Source of the DNA: Paenibacillus turpanensis
GTDB lineage: Bacteria > Bacillota > Bacilli > Paenibacillales > YIM-B00363
DNA length: 33,935 bases
NCBI RefSeq assembly: GCF_011421635.1
Contig: NZ_WTLI01000030.1
Location: 1 to 33,935, forward strand
Direction: 5' to 3'
Part shown: positions 17,049 to 24,336 of the stretch, one piece after another
How positions within the stretch are numbered: the first letter of the stretch is position 1
Layout: each line of letters opens with the position of its first letter
The notes under the pieces: generated by a model
What the model saw: the letters and a program-made list of their open reading frames with translations, nothing else
Databases searched by the model: none
What the model was told of the DNA's origin: nothing
Program-made: the position numbers and the translations under genes

Positions 17049-17191
17049 GTTGTGATCCCCTCATTTCTATCTGATTCTATAATAAAAGTTTAGGCATGGC
17101 TGGAAAATAGACTAACGATGGTTTTCAAGCTGGACCAAGGTCTGGGAATGATAAGATATCGTCTTATAGACGGTATAAAGATCATTTTAGT

Positions 17192-17219
17192 TTGTCAAAA
17201 TTGTGAACAAATTGTTAAC
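17192..17219 (-). promoter_or_regulatory. Pho-box-like repeats upstream of the PAP2 operon
   Basis: On the minus strand three hexamers lie in line: TTAACA (17213-17218), TTCACA (17202-17207) and TTGACA (17193-17198), with starts 11 and 9 bases apart. The PhoP consensus of Bacillus is TT(A/T/C)ACA repeated at about 11 bases. The last hexamer could instead be a sigma-A -35. The site is about 145-170 bases before the PAP2 start and about 120 before the divergent response regulator gene. Confidence 0.4.
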
Positions 17220-17232
17220 GAAGCGCAAATGC

Positions 17233-17267
17233 ACATAAAAAAAGCTTCCGTACTCTGCGAAAGCTTT
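17233..17267 (-). terminator. Terminator-like hairpin facing the minus strand
   Basis: AAAGCTTCCG (17241-17250) pairs with CGAAAGCTTT (17258-17267) with one mismatch. The A tract at 17237-17243 gives a U tract on the minus strand. No minus-strand gene lies upstream, so it would stop antisense transcripts coming out of the two-component genes, or act as a leader hairpin. Confidence 0.45.
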
Positions 17268-17340
17268 GTACTGCCATATTAAGATTTTATGGAGCAAATA
17301 GCAATGGCAACATCTCACTTGTGAAACGGAGGGATTTCGG

Positions 17341-18024
17341 GTGGCGTCTGTTCTTGTCGTGGACGACGATCCGCACATGCGGGAGCTGATGCGGATTTTT
17401 TTGCGCAGGGAAGGCTATGCCGTGCGGGAAGCGGCCAACGGCGTCGAAGCACTGGCGGAGATGGAAAAGGCGCCTGCGGACATCGTCGTTTTGGATATCA
17501 TGATGCCGGATATGGATGGCTGGGAGCTGTGCCGGGAGCTTCGCGGAATATACTCTGAGCTTCCGCTGCTTATGGTGACGGCGAAAAATGAAATGAGCCA
17601 AAAGGTGAAGGGCTTCAATTTGGGTACCGACGATTATTTGACGAAGCCCTTCGAACCGCAGGAGCTCGTGATTCGGGTGAAGGCGCTGCTGCGGCGTTAC
17701 CGGATCGCCTCGGAGCGCACGGTTCGGGTGGGTGCGGTAAAGCTCGATCAGACGAAGCGTGCAGTTATGGCGGGCGGTGAGACGTTTCATCTGCCGCTGA
17801 AGGAGTTTGATTTGCTGTACCAGCTCGCGAGCTATCCCGGTCAAATTTTTTCGAGAGAGCAGCTGATTGAGTCCGTATGGGGCATCGATCACGAGGGAGA
17901 TGAACGTACCGTAGACGTACATATTAAGAGGCTGAGAGAACGTTTCGAGCGGTTCGAGAACGATTTTCGCATTGTGACCGTCCGGGGACTCGGGTACCGG
18001 TTGGAGGCACGGGAGCATGATTAG
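17341..18024 (+). CDS. OmpR/PhoB family response regulator
   Basis: This 227-residue protein has a receiver domain (about residues 1-120) with the acidic pocket VVDDD (6-10), phosphorylation site Asp52 in VVLDIMMPDMDG, and the KP motif in YLTKPFEP (about 98-105). A C-terminal winged-helix DNA-binding domain (about 130-222) has the family features FDLLYQLASYPGQIFSREQL, RTVDVHIKRLRERF and VRGLGYRL. The start is GTG 17341 behind GGAGGG. It overlaps the histidine kinase gene by 8 bp. Receiver and effector resemble HssR-type heme regulators, but the hrtAB heme exporter genes are not adjacent, so the regulon is open. Confidence 0.95.
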   Translation: MASVLVVDDDPHMRELMRIFLRREGYAVREAANGVEALAEMEKAPADIVVLDIMMPDMDGWELCRELRGIYSELPLLMVTAKNEMSQKVKGFNLGTDDYLTKPFEPQELVIRVKALLRRYRIASERTVRVGAVKLDQTKRAVMAGGETFHLPLKEFDLLYQLASYPGQIFSREQLIESVWGIDHEGDERTVDVHIKRLRERFERFENDFRIVTVRGLGYRLEAREHD

Positions 18025-19378
18025 AACGACGCTTTATGTAAAGGTTGTGCTGACGTTTATCGCAGTCGTGCTGCTCGGCTTGGTCAGCTCCTTCTTCATT
18101 ACTTCCTCTTTGTACCGGGAATATGCGATGGAAATATTCCAAGCTCGCATCCATGAGGAGGTTAAAATCGTTTCCGAGCTGTTTGACCGGATGGAAATAG
18201 AGGAACGAGAGCAATATTTGAGGGATCGTGCCAAAAGAGATGCTCTTTCGCTTTATCTTTACGGCCCAAACGCGGATGAAATCGGGCGGTATGGTGTTGT
18301 TAAGCCGCATTCGATGACGAAGGACGATATTGAACGTGTGCTGAAGGGGAAAGTGGTTATCCGCAAGGAAAGCTGGTTTTTGGAATTCAGCAAAATCAGC
18401 TTTGGCGTTCCTTTGAGCTGGGGCGGGGAAACCTATGCGTTAGTCGTCAGTCCGCATGATTTGCCGGAGGTGCAAAATCTTGACAGGGCGTTTCAAACGC
18501 TGATCCTCCTGGCGCTTGGAATCGGCAGCGTACTCATTGCGGTAGCCGCCTCCTATTTGGTAAAGCCGCTGAGAGAGATTACCCAGGCGACGAAGCAGAT
18601 AGCGAAAGGGAATTATGACATTCGCCTGAGCGCAGCCCGCAAGGATGAGCTGGGCGTGCTGTCGGCCAGCTTTCAGGAAATGGCCGGTGACTTGAAAAAA
18701 ATCGAGACGATGCGTCAGGAGTTTGTGTCCGACGTTTCGCATGAGATTCAGTCGCCGCTGGCTTCGATCTCCGGCTTTGTTTCTTTGCTGCGCTCCCCGG
18801 AGCTGTCGGAGGAGGAGCGGCATCATTATTTGGATGTTATCGATCGGGAAAGCAAGAGGCTGTCGCGGCTGAGCGATAATTTGCTGAAGCTCGCATCCCT
18901 TGATTCCGAGCATCATCCGTTTCAAGCAGCAGCGTTTTCGTTGGACCGGCAAATCCGTAACGCAGTCATTGCCGCCGAGCCGCAGTGGTCGGCGAAATCG
19001 CTCGACATCCAGCTGGAGCTGCCGAAGCTGATCGTTCAGGGCGATGAGGATCAGCTGAATCAAGTGTGGCAAAACTTGCTCAGCAACAGCATTAAATTTA
19101 CAAATGCGGAAGGTACGATCCGCATTTCGGCCGAAGCGCACATTGACGGAATCGTCGTGCGTGTTTCCGATACAGGAGTCGGCATGTCGGAGGAAAATCG
19201 GAAAAGGGCGCTGGAGCGCTTTTATAAAGGGGACAAGTCCCGTACAAGGGAGCAGCCCGGCAACGGGCTAGGTTTGGCGATTGTGAAACGGATTGTCGAG
19301 CTGCACGGCGGCGAAATCTCCATCGACAGTTCGCCGGGGCATGGGACAACTGTTACGGTGAAAATTCCGTCGCGTTAA
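18017..19378 (+). CDS. Membrane sensor histidine kinase
   Basis: This 453-residue kinase has transmembrane helix 1 (about 8-30), an extracytoplasmic sensor of about 125 residues (31-155), transmembrane helix 2 (about 158-180), HAMP (about 181-235) and HisKA with the phospho-accepting His242 in SDVSHEIQSPLASI. A HATPase_c domain follows with NLLSNSIKF (N box), DTGVGM (G1), FYKGDKSR (F box) and GNGLGLAIV (G2). All catalytic motifs are intact. It overlaps the response regulator gene, so the two form a pair. The sensor domain is not recognised and has no Cys residues. The general plan fits HssS or other HAMP kinases; the signal is unknown. Confidence 0.95.
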   Translation: MIRTTLYVKVVLTFIAVVLLGLVSSFFITSSLYREYAMEIFQARIHEEVKIVSELFDRMEIEEREQYLRDRAKRDALSLYLYGPNADEIGRYGVVKPHSMTKDDIERVLKGKVVIRKESWFLEFSKISFGVPLSWGGETYALVVSPHDLPEVQNLDRAFQTLILLALGIGSVLIAVAASYLVKPLREITQATKQIAKGNYDIRLSAARKDELGVLSASFQEMAGDLKKIETMRQEFVSDVSHEIQSPLASISGFVSLLRSPELSEEERHHYLDVIDRESKRLSRLSDNLLKLASLDSEHHPFQAAAFSLDRQIRNAVIAAEPQWSAKSLDIQLELPKLIVQGDEDQLNQVWQNLLSNSIKFTNAEGTIRISAEAHIDGIVVRVSDTGVGMSEENRKRALERFYKGDKSRTREQPGNGLGLAIVKRIVELHGGEISIDSSPGHGTTVTVKIPSR

Positions 19379-19502
19379 TACATTTTAATACATTAGCCGT
19401 ACTATGAAATATTAAAAGAAAAACTGACAGTGAAATGTATCACAAACCGCAATTTATATTTCTGTGGTATTCTATCTTTAAGAATAATCTTGGGAGGGCC
19501 TA

Positions 19503-19679
19503 ATGATGACAGAGAAGAACAAACCGGCAGAACAGGAAATCAAGACGGACAAAGAAATTGAGCTTTCGGATCTTTCTCAGGAATTATCGAATGAAGAGAT
19601 GGAGAATGTAGAAGGCGGCGGAAGATCAAGCCCAATTAATAAAAGAACAACTAGCGGCCGCGGACGCCGATACGCTTAA
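19503..19679 (+). CDS. Double-glycine leader peptide precursor (RiPP-like or signal peptide)
   Basis: This short gene encodes 58 residues. The N-terminal 39 form an acidic leader ending LSQELSNEEMENVEGG, a bacteriocin-type double-glycine signal (LS-x-EE-x-E-x-V-x-GG) of the kind cut by peptidase-domain ABC transporters. The remaining core, G plus RSSPINKRTTSGRGRRYA, is very basic with no Cys, Asp, Glu or Trp. GGGAGG lies five bases before ATG 19503 and eight before ATG 19506. An extended -10 (TGGTATTCT, 19465-19473) may drive it, and a strong terminator follows. No modification enzyme, immunity gene or peptidase-containing transporter is nearby, so it is an orphan. The lack of Cys rules out lanthipeptides and sactipeptides; the lack of core acids rules out lasso peptides and graspetides. 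A pheromone or cationic antimicrobial is possible. Confidence 0.8.
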   Translation: MMTEKNKPAEQEIKTDKEIELSDLSQELSNEEMENVEGGGRSSPINKRTTSGRGRRYA

Positions 19680-19703
19680 TCTATAGGTAGCCGAAAGACT
19701 ACG

Positions 19704-19750
19704 AGCGGCGGGCTAAGACTTTATTCGAGTCTTGGTCCGCTGCTTTTTTA
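19704..19750 (+). terminator. Strong terminator of the precursor peptide gene
   Basis: A long 17-bp stem (AGCGGCGGGCTAAGACT with AGTCTTGGTCCGCTGCT, a few G-U or mismatched pairs) closes a 7-base loop and leads into a T tract at 19744-19750. It begins 25 bases after the stop, supporting a separate short transcript for the peptide. Confidence 0.9.
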
Positions 19751-19792
19751 TTTTGGCTCTTTTCTAAAAAAGAGCTGCTTTACTTATAGTCC

Positions 19793-19825
19793 TGTAAAAA
19801 CAACCCCACCGTTCTTTGGTGGGGT
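19793..19825 (-). terminator. Terminator of the PadR-VanZ operon
   Basis: On the minus strand CCCCACC pairs with GGTGGGG around a 7-base loop (19804-19824), followed by TTGTTTTTAC. It lies 20 bases past the VanZ stop and faces the terminator at 19704-19750. Confidence 0.88.
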
Positions 19826-19843
19826 AGATCTGTTATTGAAACT

Positions 19844-20548
19844 TTAAGCAACCGATGGCCTTGAATTTTCTATTAATTTGGTAATCACTTTAGAGATAAG
19901 TATGAAAATAATAAACCCAATATATCCACCGATCGAATTCAATATGAGGTCATCAACATCGAATTGTCCGAACCGTGTGGTCAATTGAAGAATCTCAATC
20001 ACTAAACTAAAAGTAAGTGAGAGGCAAATAATCCTTATTGCGGTTCTAGTTTTAGAAAACAAAACTGGCAACAAAAAACCGAAAGGCAAGAAGAGTAAGA
20101 CATTCCCAAACGTATTGAAAAACCAAGTATCAAAATTATAATCATGAAAATTCATGAGATAGGTACTAATACTTTCGAACGGCACCAAATTATAACGTAG
20201 ATAATTAATTTCTTGGTTAACTTCACGGATGTGCATTCTAATTTCATCAAAAATCAGGAGTTTTAGCACAACTGCTATATACATTAACAGTCCAAACCAA
20301 GCAATTTTATTCAACCAATGCTTATTAGGAAACATAACTTCTTCCATATTCTTAGCAACTTCTTTAGAATCACCGAAAGTAGTAATCGCCAACTGAACGG
20401 ATTCAATTTCCGAATATCCTTTTGATATGTACTCCACTTTTAGATGATATAGATGATCCGAAAATTCAGTGTACAGTTGTTGTTTCTCTTCTTCCGAAGC
20501 GTTGATTTCTGTAAGTATTTTTTGGAGGTACGAATCAAATGGATTCAT
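19844..20548 (-). CDS. VanZ-like membrane protein with N-terminal permease-prefix domain
   Basis: This 234-residue protein opens with a soluble helical domain (about 1-70: EEEKQQLYTEFSDHLYHLK and IESVQLAITTFGDSKEVAKNM), the prefix often found beside PadR regulators. About five transmembrane helices follow. The VanZ signature appears as NVLLFLPFGFLLP (about 140-152) and then IEILQLTTRFGQFDVDDLILNSIGG (around 185-210, key residues E, Q, D-D and N). VanZ gives low-level teicoplanin resistance in enterococci; most relatives have no assigned role. ATG 20546-20548 is used because it overlaps the PadR stop as ATGA. The gene is clearly AT-richer than its surroundings, suggesting a different origin. 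Confidence 0.88.
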   Translation of the reverse strand: MNPFDSYLQKILTEINASEEEKQQLYTEFSDHLYHLKVEYISKGYSEIESVQLAITTFGDSKEVAKNMEEVMFPNKHWLNKIAWFGLLMYIAVVLKLLIFDEIRMHIREVNQEINYLRYNLVPFESISTYLMNFHDYNFDTWFFNTFGNVLLFLPFGFLLPVLFSKTRTAIRIICLSLTFSLVIEILQLTTRFGQFDVDDLILNSIGGYIGFIIFILISKVITKLIENSRPSVA

Positions 20549-20874
20549 GCGAGACCCGCCTTTCTGCAAGCTTGAATAAGAAAATGAATCTGATCCCATG
20601 ACTGTAATTTTTCACGTAATTCCGATTTTCCTTCATTTGTAAGCGAATAAAATTTTCGTCGCCCATTTACTTCATTCTCCACCCAATAAGCGCTCAATAA
20701 GCCTTTGTTCTCCAGCCTCTTGAGCGCAGGATAAAGAGTACCCTGACTCATTAAATACACACCGTTACTGTGGTCTTTTAATTGCTGGATAATATCGTAG
20801 CCATATGTATCCTGCCGACCAATAATTGATAGAAGTAAGATGTCTATACTTCCCTTCATTATCTCTTTATCCAT
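20545..20874 (-). CDS. PadR family transcriptional regulator
   Basis: This 109-residue PadR-s1-like protein has an N-terminal winged helix. Its signature is GSIDILLLSIIGRQDTYGYDIIQQL (about residues 7-31), then LYPALKRLENKGLL and the wing GRRKFYSLTNEGK. Small PadR proteins are repressors that act as dimers and are relieved by membrane-acting drugs or phenolics. The VanZ gene overlaps it by 4 bp. The start at ATG 20874 follows AGAGGTG. A large palindrome over the promoter (20896-20923) is its likely autoregulatory operator. The RND operon is divergent, 235 bp away, and could share control. Confidence 0.93.
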   Translation of the reverse strand: MDKEIMKGSIDILLLSIIGRQDTYGYDIIQQLKDHSNGVYLMSQGTLYPALKRLENKGLLSAYWVENEVNGRRKFYSLTNEGKSELREKLQSWDQIHFLIQACRKAGLA

Positions 20875-20895
20875 GCTTTACACCTCTTATAGATA

Positions 20896-20923
20896 TTGTA
20901 TAACAACATATGTCGTTATACAA
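20896..20923. promoter_or_regulatory. 28-bp palindromic PadR operator
   Basis: The near-perfect palindrome has outer arms TTGTATAAC and GTTATACAA around a centre containing ACATATGT, with only one mismatched pair. It ends 22 bases before the PadR start and contains TATAAC/TATACA words that could be the -10 element. PadR regulators typically bind palindromes with ATGT/ACAT halves, so repression by blocking the promoter is likely. Confidence 0.7.
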
Positions 20924-21041
20924 GGGTCATCGCGTCGATCTCAGTGGCTGCTTCCCCCTAGATACGATACACAAATCTCCCCGATTAAATTTTAAGCCCT
21001 CGTTCCGGTCTTTTTGGTTTCCACCTGTTATTACCATTTGG

Positions 21042-21069
21042 TTCATACTGTGTTCATATTGGGTTCCTA
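21042..21069 (+). promoter_or_regulatory. Three direct repeats at 11-bp spacing before the RND operon
   Basis: TTCATACTGTG, TTCATATTGGG and TTCCTAGAATA start at 21042, 21053 and 21064, one helical turn apart, and end about 35 bases before the RND start. OmpR-type regulators bind such tandem repeats, so this may be an activator site. The regulator is not known. Confidence 0.4.
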
Positions 21070-21108
21070 GAATAGGTGGTATGAAGCAGAGAGACTGGAG
21101 GGAACCTT

Positions 21109-24100
21109 TTGAACCGATTAACCGATTTTTCAATGAAAAATGTAGCCGCCTTGTTCATTATTATGGCGCTGCTTTTTGGAGGCGGGCTTTACTCTGCCTC
21201 GACTTTAAAGGTGGAAAACTTTCCGGACATTTCGTTTCCAGTCGTATCGGTGACCACGATTTATCAAGGTTCGCCGGAAGACGTTATGGAGGATGTGACC
21301 AAACCTCTTGAGGAGGCGGTGTCCAATCTAGAGGATGTTAAAAATGTGACATCGACTTCAACGGATCAGTATTCGTCCATCATTATTGAGTTTACGCAGG
21401 GCGTCGATACGGACAAAAAGAAGGCCGACGTCGAGGACGCCATTTCCAATGTTCGGCTTCCATCGGGGGCAGAGGAGCCTACAGCGGCTACGTTCGGCAT
21501 GGCTTCCATCCCTTCGTATTATTTAACGCTGCAGGGAAAGGATGGCATGTCGCAGGCCGAGCTTGACCGGATTTACGAAGATGTGCTGGAAAATGAGCTC
21601 GAATCGCTGGATGGCCTCGATCATTTTGATGTGATCGGCAACCGTACAACGAGCATGGATATAAGACTGAACGCCGATGCGATCAATGTTTACGGCTTTA
21701 CTCCAGGACAGGTGGCGCAGCTGATCCAGGCCAACCTTTCCAACGGACCGGCGGGCTCGGTGAAGGTGCACGGAACCTCGAAGGTGATGCGGGTGACGGG
21801 CAATATCGATTCTTTATATGCGCTGCAGAGCATGGAACTCCCTTCACCGATTGGCGGCATGCTGACGCTTAGTCAAATTGCCGAGGTTGAAGCGATTTCC
21901 GAATCAAAATATATCTCGCGTTTGAATGATGATCCGGCTATTGCCCTTATTCTTTACAAAAGCTCAAACGCGAATGCGGTTGAATTTTCCGACGGCATCA
22001 AGAATCGGATCGAGATGTGGAAGGCGGATTATCCGCAGATCGAGTACCACACGCTGTACGATGCAGCGGTAGAGGTGAAAAAGTCGATCAACGGGATGCT
22101 CAAGGAAGGTGTGGTCGGCGCATTGCTGGCGTCGCTTATGATCTTGGTCTTCCTGCGCAACATCAGAATGACGCTGATCGTGCTAGTATCTATTCCGCTG
22201 TCGATATTGATCACGCTTCTAATGATGTCGTATTTCAACATCACGCTTAACATTATGACGCTCGGCGGTATGTTTATTGCAATCGGACGGGTCGTCGACG
22301 ACAGTATTGTCGTTATTGAAAATATTTATTCGAGATTGGCGAAGGCGATCGAAGACGGCGAGTCTGCGATTAAGCTGGCTACCAAAGAGGTTGGATCGGC
22401 GATTACGTCCTCTACGCTGGCGACGGTAGGCGTATTTGCCCCGATGGGGATGGTTACCGGGATTGCCGGGGAGATTTTCCGTCCGTTTGCGTTAACACTG
22501 GCGTGCGCATTGATGGCGTCGCTGCTCGTTGCGCTGACGGTTATCCCGATGCTGGCCAAGCTGCTGGTGGCGAACCAAGCGAACCTTGGAAATCATGAGG
22601 GAGACCAGAAGGAAGGCAAGGTCCTAGCGTTTTACCGCAAGTGTCTGGAGTGGGCGCTGAATAACGGCAAAAAGACAATGGCGGGCTCTGCGCTGCTGCT
22701 TGTTGTGTCGGTCGCTGCGATCGTGCCGAACTTGTCGATGGCCTTTATTCCGGAAAGCGGAAGCGACCGGACGGTTTATTTCACGATTAAGCTTCCGAAT
22801 GAGTATTCACTTGAAGCGACAGATACGGAAGTGAAGGAGCTTGAAGCGCTGCTGTCTGAAGCGAAGACGGAGAAGGGAGAGCCGCTGTTCCGCTACGTTG
22901 AATCCTTGATCGGCTACGATGGCGCACAAGGAGTCAATGTTGGAGTGAACGAGGCGGTGTCATACCGGGCGCAAATTTTTGTGGAGGTTCTGGGCGAGGA
23001 AAATGTAAAGACGGTGAAAGACGAATACACCGCGCTGATGCTTGAAACGCTGCCGCAGGGTGCGGAGGTGCGGCCGTTCGGACTGGCGGGCGATCCGGCT
23101 ACGGCGACGACGGATTTCAGATATATGGTCAAAGGCGATGATCAGCAGAAGCTGCGTGAAGCGGCGCAGCTGATTCGTGAAGAGCTTGAGCAGTATCCGG
23201 AATTGAGTGAAATTCAGGACAGCTTGAGCGATGCGAAGACTGAAATTAAGGTGGAGGTCGATCAAGGGAAGGCACGGCTGTACGGTTTAAATGCGGCAAT
23301 GGTGCGCGAAACGGCAGCTGCCTGGATCGGAGAGTCCTCGATCGGCGAAGTGAAGCTTAACGGTGAAATGTACGATACCGTTGTGAAGGTGAATGAACGC
23401 GATATCGAAACGCCGGAGCAAATCGGACGGATTGCACTGCGTACATCCACGGGGGCGCTTGTTTACTTGAATGAGATCGCCACGGTGACGGAGATCGAAT
23501 CTCCGGTGAACATCTCGCGTGAGAAGCAGCAGCAGGTGCTTAGTATTTCGGCCAGCATAGAGTCCGACAACAAGGGCGGAGTCAGCGCGGCGATCGCTGC
23601 CGAACTGGATAAAATCGAGCTGCCTGAGGGAGTTTCCCGGGAAGTGGCAGGCGTAAGCCAGGATATCGAAGAGAGCTTCTCGCAGCTGTTTGTTGCGATG
23701 GGGGCAGCCGTGTTTGTCGTGTACTTGATCATGGTACTGGCGTTCGGTAACGCAGGCGCGCCGTTTGCGATCTTGTTCTCGCTGCCGCTGGCGGCGATCG
23801 GCGGGCTGCTCGGTCTGTTCTTGACGCGGCAATCGCTCGATGTTACGTCAATGATCGGTTTTATGATGCTGATCGGTATCGTAGTTACAAATGCGATCGT
23901 TCTGATCGACCGTGCGCAGCAGCTGCGCGAAAGCGGCTATACGGTGCGGCACGCGCTTATTGAAGCGGGGCTGGAGCGCTTCCGTCCGATCATTATGACG
24001 GCGGTGGCGACGATTGCGGCTTTGCTGCCGCTCGCACTGGGCTTTTCCGAAGGCACGCTGATTTCCAAAGGCTTATCGGTCGTTGTCATCGGCGGCTTAA

Positions 24101-24246
24101 CGACCTCGACCGTGCTGACGCTTGTCGTCGTGCCGGTTGCTTATGAGATGATCGAAGCGTCCAAGCGGCGTATGTCCGGATGGTTTGGCAGAGGAAAGCG
24201 GAAGCCGGCAGCGGTTCGCCAGGAGCGCGGCTCGTCTTCCGTGTAA
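21109..24246 (+). CDS. RND family efflux permease (SwrC/AcrB-like)
   Basis: This 1045-residue protein has the RND plan. Transmembrane helix 1 is near residues 12-32 and a large extracytoplasmic porter domain follows. A block of helices is at about 335-480, a second porter domain at about 555-840, and a final helix block at about 850-1015. The proton-relay aspartates are in IGRVVDDSIVVIENI (about residues 391-405). GFMMLIGIVVTNAIVLIDRA is the C-terminal counterpart. Length matches SwrC of B. subtilis (surfactin export and resistance). The start is TTG 21109, behind GGAGGG. It heads an operon with the adaptor and a secreted protein. Substrates are probably amphiphilic peptides, lipids or drugs. 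Confidence 0.95.
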   Translation: MNRLTDFSMKNVAALFIIMALLFGGGLYSASTLKVENFPDISFPVVSVTTIYQGSPEDVMEDVTKPLEEAVSNLEDVKNVTSTSTDQYSSIIIEFTQGVDTDKKKADVEDAISNVRLPSGAEEPTAATFGMASIPSYYLTLQGKDGMSQAELDRIYEDVLENELESLDGLDHFDVIGNRTTSMDIRLNADAINVYGFTPGQVAQLIQANLSNGPAGSVKVHGTSKVMRVTGNIDSLYALQSMELPSPIGGMLTLSQIAEVEAISESKYISRLNDDPAIALILYKSSNANAVEFSDGIKNRIEMWKADYPQIEYHTLYDAAVEVKKSINGMLKEGVVGALLASLMILVFLRNIRMTLIVLVSIPLSILITLLMMSYFNITLNIMTLGGMFIAIGRVVDDSIVVIENIYSRLAKAIEDGESAIKLATKEVGSAITSSTLATVGVFAPMGMVTGIAGEIFRPFALTLACALMASLLVALTVIPMLAKLLVANQANLGNHEGDQKEGKVLAFYRKCLEWALNNGKKTMAGSALLLVVSVAAIVPNLSMAFIPESGSDRTVYFTIKLPNEYSLEATDTEVKELEALLSEAKTEKGEPLFRYVESLIGYDGAQGVNVGVNEAVSYRAQIFVEVLGEENVKTVKDEYTALMLETLPQGAEVRPFGLAGDPATATTDFRYMVKGDDQQKLREAAQLIREELEQYPELSEIQDSLSDAKTEIKVEVDQGKARLYGLNAAMVRETAAAWIGESSIGEVKLNGEMYDTVVKVNERDIETPEQIGRIALRTSTGALVYLNEIATVTEIESPVNISREKQQQVLSISASIESDNKGGVSAAIAAELDKIELPEGVSREVAGVSQDIEESFSQLFVAMGAAVFVVYLIMVLAFGNAGAPFAILFSLPLAAIGGLLGLFLTRQSLDVTSMIGFMMLIGIVVTNAIVLIDRAQQLRESGYTVRHALIEAGLERFRPIIMTAVATIAALLPLALGFSEGTLISKGLSVVVIGGLTTSTVLTLVVVPVAYEMIEASKRRMSGWFGRGKRKPAAVRQERGSSSV

Positions 24247-24336
24247 GGCTAGAGGAAGCTTGCGGGAGAGCTGCAGGCTTCCATTCTAGAAGTGAAAGCA
24301 GCGCTGCGGAAATTAGATAAAGGAGAGGACAAACGT

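Noticed and set aside
17341..19378. Naming the two-component system hssRS
   Set aside because: General resemblance to the heme-sensing pair is seen, but the hrtAB exporter is not nearby and the sensor domain cannot be verified by eye.
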